Assembly: GCA_016297895.1 (NCBI GenBank)
Contig: JAEDFS010000046.1
Location: forward strand, 1-14,328
From: Marvinbryantia sp.
GTDB taxonomy: Bacteria; Bacillota; Clostridia; Lachnospirales; Lachnospiraceae
Length of the DNA stretch: 14,328 nt
Reading direction: 5' to 3'
Under the pieces are notes generated by a model, which was not told the origin of the DNA, made no database searches, and saw only the letters and a program-made list of their open reading frames with translations. This document shows positions 1 to 6,625 of the stretch, one piece after another (the stretch's first letter is position 1; each line of letters starts with the position of its first letter). The translations under genes were made by a program, and so were the position numbers.

Positions 1-572
1 ACATCTCCGAAATAATCATAATTCCACACTTTATTCAGAATTTTTTCTCTGGAAAGTGCGATTCCCTGATTTTCCATAAAATAATTCAGAAGCTCAAACT
101 CTTTAAAGCTCAAATCCACCGGCTTGCCGTCCACTGTTACCTCATGAGCCGCCTTATCCAGAGTGATCTTTCCTGCATGGATCAGGTTATCAGCTCCCAA
201 AGCATTGCTTCTTCTTAAAATAGCGTCGACTCTGGCCACAAGGATCTTCGGACTGAAGGGTTTGGAAATGTACTCATCCACTCCCAGCTCAAATCCCAGT
301 AGCTCGTCCCGTTCATCCCCCTTTGCAGTAAGCATAATAATCGGTACATCAGACATTTCCCTGATCTCTCTGCACACCTGCCAGCCATCCATTTTGGGCA
401 TCATCACGTCCAGGATCACCAGGCTGATATCTTTTGTACTGAAAAAAATATCCACTGCCTCTGCGCCATCCTCCGCTTCCAGCACCTGATAATTCTTTTT
501 TACCAGAAAATCACTGACAAGCTTTCTCATCCTGCTCTCGTCATCCACAACCAAGATCTTAATCTTATCCAT
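1..572 (-). CDS. OmpR/PhoB-family response regulator, C-terminus cut by window edge
   Basis: A two-component response regulator that would be phosphorylated by a partner histidine kinase and bind DNA. 190 residues are visible from the ATG at 570-572. The receiver domain (about 1-120) has the acidic pair D10/D11, phospho-acceptor D55 in the LDVMMP motif, the conserved threonine in LTAK and the lysine in SKPF. A winged-helix output domain follows, recognisable by DLSFKEFELL and LSREKIL. The frame is open to base 3 and still lacks the last recognition-helix/wing residues (family length is about 225-235), so the gene continues off the left edge. The start is supported by AGGAGG at 578-583 with a 5-nt spacer. 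The kinase is presumably downstream, outside the window. The subfamily (WalR, PhoP, ResD or other) cannot be assigned. The gene is divergent from ssrA. Confidence 0.93.
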   Translation of the reverse strand, partial: MDKIKILVVDDESRMRKLVSDFLVKKNYQVLEAEDGAEAVDIFFSTKDISLVILDVMMPKMDGWQVCREIREMSDVPIIMLTAKGDERDELLGFELGVDEYISKPFSPKILVARVDAILRRSNALGADNLIHAGKITLDKAAHEVTVDGKPVDLSFKEFELLNYFMENQGIALSREKILNKVWNYDYFGD

Positions 573-628
573 ATCTGCCTCCTAAGCATCACGCTTTCCT
601 GTTCGATCCACTGTTTTTCTTTGAAAAC

Positions 629-655
629 GGGGTACTGCAGCAGCTGCAGTGCCCC
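629..655. other. Stable hairpin in the 5' leader of the response regulator
   Basis: Arms 629-640 and 644-655 form a 12-bp inverted repeat around a 3-base CAG loop, broken only by one T/G position. Each arm contains the PstI-like CTGCAG. It lies about 57 bases upstream of the response-regulator start. On neither strand is it followed by an uninterrupted T-run, so a terminator is unlikely. It could be an mRNA-leader structure or a protein-binding palindrome; the function is unknown. Confidence 0.5.
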
Positions 656-740
656 TTCTGTTCCTTTTATCATAAAACAAAAATATGTCAGATCTGTGAA
701 AATCATAAATTTTTCTGATTTATCACGATTCTGTACGCAC

Positions 741-771
741 CATATCTTACTATCGTAGCATATGTTACTAT
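741..771. repeat. Pair of 13-nt direct repeats, operator-like
   Basis: CATATCTTACTAT at 741-753 and CATATGTTACTAT at 759-771 differ at one base, and their starts are 18 nt apart. The pair lies between the divergent response-regulator gene and the ssrA promoter. OmpR-family regulators commonly bind direct repeats, so an autoregulatory or neighbouring-promoter site is plausible. That role is inference only. Confidence 0.4.
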
Positions 772-800
772 AATTCCAATTTTATTTCAAGATTTTCCAC

Positions 801-829
801 TTGACTGACCGGTATCTTCGTAATACAAT
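801..829 (+). promoter_or_regulatory. Sigma-A type promoter of ssrA
   Basis: The -35 box TTGACT (801-806) and -10 box TACAAT (824-829) are each one base off consensus and are separated by exactly 17 bases. The predicted transcription start near 836 leaves about 33 bases of precursor before the mature tmRNA 5' end. This fits 5' maturation by RNase P, as known for tmRNA. Confidence 0.85.
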
Positions 830-868
830 AGCAACGAAGCAAAGGTCTGCAAACCACTCAACTTTTCA

Positions 869-1216
869 GGGGTTGTACTGGTTTCGACGGGGGTTTTGCA
901 ATTGAGGAAGCCATCTGCGGGCCGGGACCGCATAGTAAACCGGAATCTAAATATAAACGCAGACAAAGAATATCTTTGCGCAGCCTAAGGGCTGCTGTCG
1001 GCCTTAAGTTACTCACAGCTTAAGTCACCGGCATCAAAACCTGTGAGGCACTTCATCCTCAAAGCTTTGAGGGGATGAAAGATTTTATGAAGCTACTGAA
1101 ATCATAAGCCTGTCATTAGGCGTATGACAGAGGGAATGTCAGTATAATGACTGTGATGGGAGATGCCGCAATGAATAGGCTTTCGGACAGGGGTTCGATT
1201 CCCCTCAGCTCCACTA
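869..1216 (+). ncRNA. ssrA: tmRNA (transfer-messenger RNA)
   Basis: tmRNA rescues ribosomes stalled on broken messages by acting first as an alanyl-tRNA and then as a short mRNA. The 5' strand GGGGTTG with the conserved TGGTTTCGACGGGG block pairs with CAGCTCC at the 3' end to form the acceptor stem, and a T-arm with loop TTCGATT lies at about 1189-1206. Resume codon GCA is at 959-961, preceded by ATAAAC. The tag reads ADKEYLCAA and stops at TAA 986-988, inside the loop of hairpin 980-985/990-995. A pseudoknot pairs CTCACAG (1012-1018) with CTGTGAG (1041-1047); a further hairpin/pseudoknot region lies at about 1048-1095. After the discriminator A at 1213 the genome has CTA, so the CCA end must be added enzymatically. 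The partner smpB is in the same window. Confidence 0.97.
959..988 (+). other. tmRNA proteolysis-tag reading frame
   Basis: Codons from GCA (959-961) to TAA (986-988) encode ADKEYLCAA, preceded in the protein by the alanine carried by tmRNA itself. The six bases before the resume codon (ATAAAC) resemble the E. coli ATAGTC, including A at -4 and C at -1. The stop codon falls in a four-base hairpin loop, as in other tmRNAs. The tag ends in CAA where most bacterial tags end in LAA. Confidence 0.85.
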
Positions 1217-1298
1217 CTTGTAATGCCTCCGAAGGAGGGATTGTCTACGCAGAGCCATCCGGACAAAGTTCGGATTTTAATGGCTCTGCTCCACTACT
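1184..1298 (+). repeat. Degenerate partial repeat of the tmRNA 3' end
   Basis: The last part of ssrA (1184-1218) recurs downstream at 1260-1298. Both copies start with CGGACA, contain GTTCG followed by ATT, and end in the identical 11-mer GCTCCACTACT (1208-1218 and 1288-1298). The 3' copies lie 80 bases apart and the second has 4 extra internal bases. The second copy cannot form a proper T-arm. It looks like a decayed duplication or an attachment-site scar, since ssrA 3' ends are common integration targets. No integrase is present. Confidence 0.5.
1249..1289 (+). other. Strong bipartite hairpin downstream of tmRNA
   Basis: GCAGAGCCAT (1249-1258) and ATGGCTCTGC (1280-1289) are perfectly complementary over 10 bases. 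Between them CCGGAC (1259-1264), an AAA loop and GTTCGG (1268-1273) form a second 6-bp stem with one G-U pair, leaving a 6-base bulge on the 3' side. It lies within the ssrA precursor upstream of the terminator. It may block or guide 3' trimming; no known RNA family is recognised. Confidence 0.5.
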
Positions 1299-1302
1299 AT
1301 GG

Positions 1303-1329
1303 AAGCACCGTTTCAGACGGTGCTTTTTT
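1303..1329 (+). terminator. Rho-independent terminator of ssrA
   Basis: AAGCACCGT (1303-1311) pairs with ACGGTGCTT (1317-1325) around a five-base loop. The run of six T's at 1324-1329 overlaps the end of the stem. It lies about 87 bases beyond the mature tmRNA 3' end, so the primary transcript carries a long trailer. Confidence 0.9.
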
Positions 1330-1331
1330 CA

Positions 1332-1346
1332 TGGTAATATTTACCA
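1332..1346. promoter_or_regulatory. Perfect 15-nt palindrome upstream of glgC
   Basis: TGGTAA (1332-1337), TAT and TTACCA (1341-1346) form a perfect inverted repeat just after the ssrA terminator and about 70 bases before the putative glgC -10 box. It has the shape of a dimeric repressor or activator site. No specific regulator can be named. Confidence 0.35.
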
Positions 1347-1413
1347 ACCCCACTTTTTATTCGAAATTTTTTCAAATATTCTGCACAAAAAACTACCATT
1401 TTTCCCATATATA

Positions 1414-1422
1414 TGATACAAT
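1414..1422 (+). promoter_or_regulatory. Putative extended -10 promoter of glgCD
   Basis: TGATACAAT (1414-1422) matches an extended -10 element (TG, one base, then TACAAT). The spacing would place the -35 at 1394-1399, which is a poor match, so the TG extension would have to compensate. The implied leader is about 33 bases and carries GAGGAGG before glgC. Confidence 0.4.
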
Positions 1423-1461
1423 TTACACATGAGTTTCAATTATCTATGAGGAGGATTAGTT

Positions 1462-2670
1462 ATGGCAAAAGAAATGATTGCAATGCTTCTTGCCGGCGGA
1501 CAGGGTTCCCGTCTGTATGCGCTGACACAAAAGCTTGCAAAACCCGCAGTTCCTTTTGGCGGAAAATACCGTATCATCGATTTCCCGCTGTCCAACTGCG
1601 TGAATTCAGGCATTGATACTGTCGGCATCCTGACTCAGTATCAGCCCTTAGTATTAAATGAATATATCGGAAACGGACAGCCCTGGGATCTTGACCGTCT
1701 GTACGGAGGTGTACATGTACTGCCTCCCTATCAGCAGGCATCCGGTTCTGACTGGTACAAAGGTACCGCAAATGCAATTTACCAGAATATTTCCTTTATT
1801 GAGCGTTACGATCCGGAATACGTGATCATTCTTTCCGGTGACCAGATCTGCAAACAGGATTACAGTGATTTTCTCCGATTCCACAAAGAGAAAAATGCCG
1901 AATTCAGTGTGGCAGTCATGGAAGTTCCCTGGGATGAAGCTTCCCGTTTCGGTCTGATGGTTGCCAATGAAGACGATCGCATTACTGAATTCCAGGAAAA
2001 ACCCAAGAATCCGAAATCCAATCTGGCTTCCATGGGTATCTATATCTTTAACTGGGATATTCTGAGAAAGTATCTGACAGAGGACGAGGCAGATCCCAAT
2101 TCCTCCAATGACTTCGGCAACAACATCATTCCCAATCTGCTCCGCGACAATCGCAGAATGTATGCATATCATTTCAGCGGATACTGGAAAGATGTAGGAA
2201 CCATCTCTTCCCTTTGGGAAGCAAATATGGAAGTACTGGATCCGGAACACAGCGGCATCAACCTTTTTGATGACGACTGGAAGATCTACAGCCGCAACAG
2301 CGGTATGACCGGTCATAAGATCAGTGCAGGCGCTGTCATTGAGAATTCCATGATAACAGATGGATGCCGTGTAAAGGGAACCGTGAAACACTCGATTCTT
2401 TATGCCGGTGTCAAAGTGGAAGAAGGAGCCGTGATCGAAGATGCAGTGATCATGGGTGGTTCTGTCGTTAAAGCAGGGGCCGTAGTAAAGCACTGTATCG
2501 TAGCTGAAAATGTTACCATTGGTGAAAATGCCGTGGTCGGTGCTATGCCGGAAGGTAATGAAAAAGGTGTGGCTACAGTTGGCCCGGGCGTTGTCATCGG
2601 AGATAATGCAAAGATCGGCCCCAATGCCATGGTAAGCAATAACGTAGAAGGTGGTGAAGAACAATGGTAA
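1462..2670 (+). CDS. glgC: Glucose-1-phosphate adenylyltransferase (ADP-glucose pyrophosphorylase), catalytic subunit
   Basis: Converts glucose 1-phosphate and ATP to ADP-glucose and pyrophosphate, the committed step of bacterial glycogen synthesis in the cytoplasm. The 402 residues are normal for the family. The nucleotidyltransferase domain (about 1-260) shows LAGGQGSRL (10-18), the KPAVPFGGKYRIIDFPLSN block (27-45), catalytic-region LSGD with D127, FQEKP (177-181), NLASMGIYIF (187-196) and YWKDVGT (241-247). A left-handed beta-helix of hexapeptide repeats follows (about 285-390). The start has GAGGAGG at 1448-1454 with 7 bases of spacing. The stop overlaps the glgD start by 7 bases, so the subunits are translationally coupled. 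Odd point: the usual GDHIY motif reads GDQIC here (126-130). Other glycogen genes (glgA, glgB, glgP) are not in the window. Confidence 0.96.
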   Translation: MAKEMIAMLLAGGQGSRLYALTQKLAKPAVPFGGKYRIIDFPLSNCVNSGIDTVGILTQYQPLVLNEYIGNGQPWDLDRLYGGVHVLPPYQQASGSDWYKGTANAIYQNISFIERYDPEYVIILSGDQICKQDYSDFLRFHKEKNAEFSVAVMEVPWDEASRFGLMVANEDDRITEFQEKPKNPKSNLASMGIYIFNWDILRKYLTEDEADPNSSNDFGNNIIPNLLRDNRRMYAYHFSGYWKDVGTISSLWEANMEVLDPEHSGINLFDDDWKIYSRNSGMTGHKISAGAVIENSMITDGCRVKGTVKHSILYAGVKVEEGAVIEDAVIMGGSVVKAGAVVKHCIVAENVTIGENAVVGAMPEGNEKGVATVGPGVVIGDNAKIGPNAMVSNNVEGGEEQW

Positions 2671-3809
2671 ATTATTCTAATACAAGTGCCCTGGGAATTA
2701 TTTTCCCAAACAGCTATGATGCTCTTGTTCCCGAGCTGGTAAATGTGCGAATGATGGCCTCCATCCCTTTTGCAAGTCGTTACCGTATGATCGACTTTAT
2801 TCTGTCCAGTATGTCAAATTGTGACATCGACAATATTTCTGTAATGGTAAACAACAACTACCACTCTCTGATGGACCACCTCGGTTCCGGACGTGAATGG
2901 GATCTTGTGCGCAAGAACGGCGGTCTGAATATCTTCCCGCCCTTTGCCGAGAAGAATTCCAAGCCTTATGTGGGACGTGTCAGCGCACTGGCGACCATCC
3001 TCGGTTTTCTTCGTTCCCAGAAAGAAAAATATGTTGTCATGTCTGACAGCAACATCGCTGTGAACTTTGATTTTAAAGAAATGATCAAATATCACATCGA
3101 AACAGGTGCGGATGTGACGGTTGCATACAACCAGCAGGAGCTTCCGGAGTACCTTCTCCAGACCCAGGATCATACCAAAGGTTTCTACTACACCTTTGAT
3201 ATCCAGGATAACCGTATTTCCAAGATCTATGTAAATCCAAAGTCAGCGGGAGTCCAGAATTTCGGAATGAATATTTATGTAGTAGAACGGGAACTTCTGA
3301 TCGATCTGGTCAATACCGCTTTTGTTCGAGGGCAGGAATACTTTGAACGTGATGTTCTTCTTCCTCAGTTAAATAAATTAAACGTATATGGATACAGATT
3401 TGATGGCTATGCAGCCAGAATCAGCGGCGTAAAGAGCTATTTCGATGAGAACATGAAGCTTCTGGATGATTTCAATCTGGATGGCCTCTTCTCCAGAGCT
3501 CCGATCTACACCAAGATTCGTGACGATAACCCCACACGTTATATCAGCGGCGCAAAAGTGGAAAATATCATGGCTGCCGATGGCTGCGTGATAGAAGGTG
3601 AAGTAGAAAACAGTATCCTGTTCCGAGGCGTCCATATCGCCAAAGGTGCAAAAGTGAAAAACTGTATTCTGATGCAGGACACCGTTGTAGAAGCAGGCGC
3701 CAACATCGAATATCTGATCACAGACAAAGAGGTAACTGTATCTGCCGGCAAGGAAATGAAAGGAACCGATTCTTTCCCGGTATACATTGCAAAACGCCAT
3801 ACTGTATAA
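2664..3809 (+). CDS. glgD: ADP-glucose pyrophosphorylase regulatory subunit GlgD
   Basis: GlgD partners with GlgC in Firmicutes and modulates its activity; it is usually regarded as catalytically poor or inactive. The 381-residue protein keeps the fold: RYRMIDFILSSMSN (39-52) parallels the GlgC substrate region, and hexapeptide repeats run from about 290 to 350. The active-site signatures have decayed. The GlgC loop LAGGQGSRL is replaced by a segment around IIFPNSYDALVPEL (12-25), and the catalytic SGD is replaced by SDSN (127-130). These losses distinguish it from a second GlgC. Its ATG lies inside the end of glgC (ATGGTAA overlap), which supports co-translation of the heteromer at balanced levels. 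A terminator follows at about 3828-3867. Confidence 0.94.
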   Translation: MVNYSNTSALGIIFPNSYDALVPELVNVRMMASIPFASRYRMIDFILSSMSNCDIDNISVMVNNNYHSLMDHLGSGREWDLVRKNGGLNIFPPFAEKNSKPYVGRVSALATILGFLRSQKEKYVVMSDSNIAVNFDFKEMIKYHIETGADVTVAYNQQELPEYLLQTQDHTKGFYYTFDIQDNRISKIYVNPKSAGVQNFGMNIYVVERELLIDLVNTAFVRGQEYFERDVLLPQLNKLNVYGYRFDGYAARISGVKSYFDENMKLLDDFNLDGLFSRAPIYTKIRDDNPTRYISGAKVENIMAADGCVIEGEVENSILFRGVHIAKGAKVKNCILMQDTVVEAGANIEYLITDKEVTVSAGKEMKGTDSFPVYIAKRHTV

Positions 3810-3827
3810 TTGATTCAATACATAATC

Positions 3828-3867
3828 GAAACCGGACTGGGATATCTTTCCCCGCCCGGTTTCTTTT
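3828..3867 (+). terminator. Terminator of glgCD
   Basis: GAAACCGG (3828-3835) pairs with CCGGTTTC (3856-3863). A GGG/CCC inner extension lengthens the stem with a few mismatches, and TTTT follows at 3864-3867. It sits between the convergent glgD and smpB. In the minus direction the hairpin lacks a T-run, so it mainly serves glgCD, although it could weakly block the smpB transcript. Confidence 0.8.
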
Positions 3868-3894
3868 GCATTCCTAAAACAATTGTGCTTTTCC

Positions 3895-4365
3895 TTAATA
3901 CAGATTTTTTACTTTGAACTGTTTTTCTGCTTCTCTTCTCTGATCCTTCTTTGCAATATCCTGCCGCTTATCATAAAGCTTCTTTCCACGTGCAAGCCCT
4001 ACCTCGATCTTCACCAGACTGCCTTTAAAATAGACCTTTACAGGTACAAGGGTCATTCCCTTTTCTTTCATCTTGCCTGTCAGTTTATTGATCTCATACC
4101 GGTGCATCAGCAGTTTCCTCGGTCTCAAGGGATCTTTATTGAAAATATTTCCCTTCTCATAGGGGCTGATATGCATCCCGTAAATGAACACTTCTCCTTT
4201 TTCAATTCTGATAAAGGACTCTTTGATGCTGCACTTCCCCATACGAAGAGATTTCACTTCCGTTCCTGCCAGAGAAATTCCCGCTTCATAGGTATCATCA
4301 ATAAAATAATCATGATATGCTTTTTTATTATTCGCAATTAATTTAATTCCTGTCTTCGCTCCCAC
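3895..4365 (-). CDS. smpB: SsrA-binding protein SmpB
   Basis: SmpB binds the tRNA-like domain of tmRNA and places it in the vacant A site of stalled ribosomes, with its C-terminal tail sensing the empty mRNA channel. The 156 residues match the family length. Visible signatures are LIANNKKAYHDYFI (9-22), TYEAGISLAGTEVKSLR (25-41), HISPYEKGN (65-73), DPLRPRKLLMH (78-88) and the basic tail GKKLYDKRQDIAKKDQRR (127-144). The start is GTG at 4363-4365. An upstream in-frame ATG (4378-4380) runs into a stop after three codons, and GGGAG lies 8 bases before the GTG. It follows rnr by 42 bases and is the last gene of the minus-strand run. Its RNA partner ssrA is in the same window. Confidence 0.97.
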   Translation of the reverse strand: MGAKTGIKLIANNKKAYHDYFIDDTYEAGISLAGTEVKSLRMGKCSIKESFIRIEKGEVFIYGMHISPYEKGNIFNKDPLRPRKLLMHRYEINKLTGKMKEKGMTLVPVKVYFKGSLVKIEVGLARGKKLYDKRQDIAKKDQRREAEKQFKVKNLY

Positions 4366-4407
4366 TTTTCATTCTCCCATCACTTGCCTGATCTGTTGCC
4401 GCCATTC

Positions 4408-6555
4408 TCACGAACCGGAAGATTCCTCATCTTTACAAATGCAAAAATCAATGGTCCGCATTTCTTTATCCGCATCCAGGACACGCACTTTCACTCTCTG
4501 TCCCATGCGAAACACACGTCCGGTGTCTACTCCATACATCTCATAGGTTTCTTCATTATAATAATAGCGGTCATCATACAAATTGCTCACATGAACCATT
4601 CCCTCAATCGTATTGGGCAGTTCCACATAAAACCCATAACTGTTCATACCGGAAACGACTCCTTCAAACACCTGTCCGATACGAGACTGCATATATTCCA
4701 CTTTTTTCATCTTGTCCACTTCCCGCTCAGCCTCGTCTGCCCTTCGCTCCAGCTTACTGGACTGATCTGCCACCTGCGGCAGGATAGACTCATAATGACT
4801 GATCCGGTCCGGATTCATTCTTCCGCGAAGATTATCCTTTATAATTCTGTGGATCTGCAGATCCGGATACCGACGGATCGGAGAGGTAAAATGGCAATAA
4901 TATTTTGCAGCCAGGCCAAAATGCCCTGTACAGTCCACGGTATAGCGTGCCTGCTTCATGGAACGCAGAGTCAGTCGGCTTATGAGTGATTCCTCCGGAG
5001 AATCCTCAATTCTGGCCAGCAGCTTCTGAAGCTCCTTGGGATGGATCTCTGATTTTGCATTTTTGATCCCATAACCGAAATTGGAAATAAAAGCAGAAAG
5101 CTGCTGGATTTTCTCCGGATCCGGTGTATCATGAGTACGATATACAAAAGGAAGCTCCTGCCAGTAATAATCCTGAGCCACTGTTTCATTGGCCAGAAGC
5201 ATAAAATCCTCAATGATCTTTGTTGCCACATTTCGATCGTAAGGCTTGATCTCCACCGGCTTTCCATTGGAGTCAAGAAGGATCTTCGATTCCGGAAAAT
5301 CAAAATCGATCGATCCTCTCTTTCTTCTTTTTTCCCGGAGGATACCGGCCAGTGTCTCCATCCGTTCAAAGAGAGGCACCAGTTCTTCATACTCCCTGAT
5401 TTCTTCTTCATCTCTGTCTGTCAAAATCTTTTTCACACTGGTATAGGTCATTCTTCGATCTACCCTGATCACCGTCTCTGCGATCTGATGAGATATCACA
5501 TTTCCTTTCCCGTCAATATCCATCAGACAGCTTAAGGCCAGACGGTCTTGTCCTTGATTCAGGGAACAGATTCCGTTGGATAATGCGTGAGGCAGCATGG
5601 GAATCACCCGATCCACCAGATAAACACTGGTTCCTCTCTTCAGAGCCTCCCGGTCCAGAGCACTGTTCTCCTGTACATAATTGGAAACATCCGCTATGTG
5701 TACGCCCAGGTGCCAGATATCGGACTGTTCATCTCTGGTCAGGGATATTCCGTCATCCAGATCTTTTGCATCTTCTCCGTCGATTGTAACGATCTGTTCC
5801 TCTCTCAGATCAAGGCGGCCCAGCATATCTGCTTCCGAAACCTGCTGCGCCGTACGCTCTGCCTGGTTTAACACCCTCTCAGAGAACTCCAGAGGGAGGT
5901 CATTTCCATATACCACAGATAGAATATCCGCTCCCGGATCATTGATGTGTCCGATAATCTTAATGACCTTTCCCTCCGGTTTTTTAGATACAGTTCCATA
6001 ACTGGTCAGCTCCACCAGGACCTTATGTCCGTTCATCGCTCCCCTGGACCGTTCAATCGGAATAAAAATATCTTTTGTCAGTTTACGATTATCCGGAATC
6101 ACAAATCCATAGTTTTTACATTTCTCAAACGTACCGACGATTTCCCGGATCTCATGGGACAATACTTTTCTTACAATTCCTTCTGCACGTTTTCCCCGTC
6201 TTCCCGGAAGGATCTCGATTTCTACAGTATCATGATGGATCGCGGGTCCTACACCCTCTTCCGGAATAAATACGTCCTCTTCCCTGCCCTCGATCTCCAC
6301 AAAGCCAAAACCTCTCTGGTTTCCAATAAAAAGACCGGTCAGAAGAACCTTTTCCATCTTCCTGTATTTCCCCCGTTTGGAGAGCTCGATTTTTCCCTCC
6401 CGCTGCAGTTCTTCCAGGATCTGCTCCAGTTGAGGACGATCCTCCTTTGCAACCTGGAGAAGGATCGCCAGCTCCTTAATTTTCATGGGGACATAATGTT
6501 TATCGCATATTAAGTTATATACGATCTCTTTGCGTCTTTCAAATTCGCCGTTCAT
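4408..6555 (-). CDS. rnr: Ribonuclease R (3'-5' exoribonuclease)
   Basis: A processive hydrolytic 3'-5' exoribonuclease of the RNB/RNase II superfamily. It degrades structured RNA and, in trans-translation, the non-stop message. The 715 residues carry an N-terminal winged-helix segment (about 1-65), two cold-shock/OB domains (about 66-215, with GNQRGFGFVEI at 78-88 and NYGFVIPD at 148-155), the RNB catalytic domain (about 245-580) and a C-terminal S1 domain (about 625-705). The metal-binding cluster TIDGEDAKDLDD (257-268) supplies D259, D265, D267 and D268; HFTSPIRRYPDL (555-566) is a second signature. The start has GAGGTG at 6558-6563, a short 4-base spacer after GAGG. A terminator precedes it (6585-6618), so it may be read by leaky readthrough from secG or from a weak promoter I could not identify. 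Confidence 0.97.
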   Translation of the reverse strand: MNGEFERRKEIVYNLICDKHYVPMKIKELAILLQVAKEDRPQLEQILEELQREGKIELSKRGKYRKMEKVLLTGLFIGNQRGFGFVEIEGREEDVFIPEEGVGPAIHHDTVEIEILPGRRGKRAEGIVRKVLSHEIREIVGTFEKCKNYGFVIPDNRKLTKDIFIPIERSRGAMNGHKVLVELTSYGTVSKKPEGKVIKIIGHINDPGADILSVVYGNDLPLEFSERVLNQAERTAQQVSEADMLGRLDLREEQIVTIDGEDAKDLDDGISLTRDEQSDIWHLGVHIADVSNYVQENSALDREALKRGTSVYLVDRVIPMLPHALSNGICSLNQGQDRLALSCLMDIDGKGNVISHQIAETVIRVDRRMTYTSVKKILTDRDEEEIREYEELVPLFERMETLAGILREKRRKRGSIDFDFPESKILLDSNGKPVEIKPYDRNVATKIIEDFMLLANETVAQDYYWQELPFVYRTHDTPDPEKIQQLSAFISNFGYGIKNAKSEIHPKELQKLLARIEDSPEESLISRLTLRSMKQARYTVDCTGHFGLAAKYYCHFTSPIRRYPDLQIHRIIKDNLRGRMNPDRISHYESILPQVADQSSKLERRADEAEREVDKMKKVEYMQSRIGQVFEGVVSGMNSYGFYVELPNTIEGMVHVSNLYDDRYYYNEETYEMYGVDTGRVFRMGQRVKVRVLDADKEMRTIDFCICKDEESSGS

Positions 6556-6584
6556 AACACCTCGTTAAGATATATATATTATGC

Positions 6585-6618
6585 AAAAAACACTCTTGCG
6601 CATGCATCACAAGAGTGT
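6585..6618 (-). terminator. Rho-independent terminator/attenuator between secG and rnr
   Basis: On the minus strand ACACTCTTG (6618-6610) pairs perfectly with CAAGAGTGT (6598-6590), followed by a run of T's at 6590-6585. The 11-base loop contains a GCATGC palindrome. It sits directly after the secG stop and before the rnr leader, so it should terminate or damp transcription coming from eno-secG. Confidence 0.82.
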
Positions 6619-6625
6619 CTCACCA

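Noticed and set aside
1184..1298. Active integrated element bounded by ssrA att sites
   Set aside because: The repeat copies are only 80 bases apart and there is no integrase, excisionase or cargo between them.
1223..1432. Possible small gene just after ssrA on the plus strand
   Set aside because: It would run straight through the ssrA hairpin and terminator, and into the glgC promoter; the composition is not protein-like.
1654..2664. Long 336-codon open frame on the minus strand opposite glgC
   Set aside because: It lies entirely antisense to a well-supported glgC, is rich in His/Phe/Ile typical of shadow frames and has no ribosome binding site or recognisable domain.
2664..3809. glgD as a second catalytic glgC
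   Set aside because: The glycine-rich loop and catalytic SGD motif are replaced, which is the known character of GlgD.
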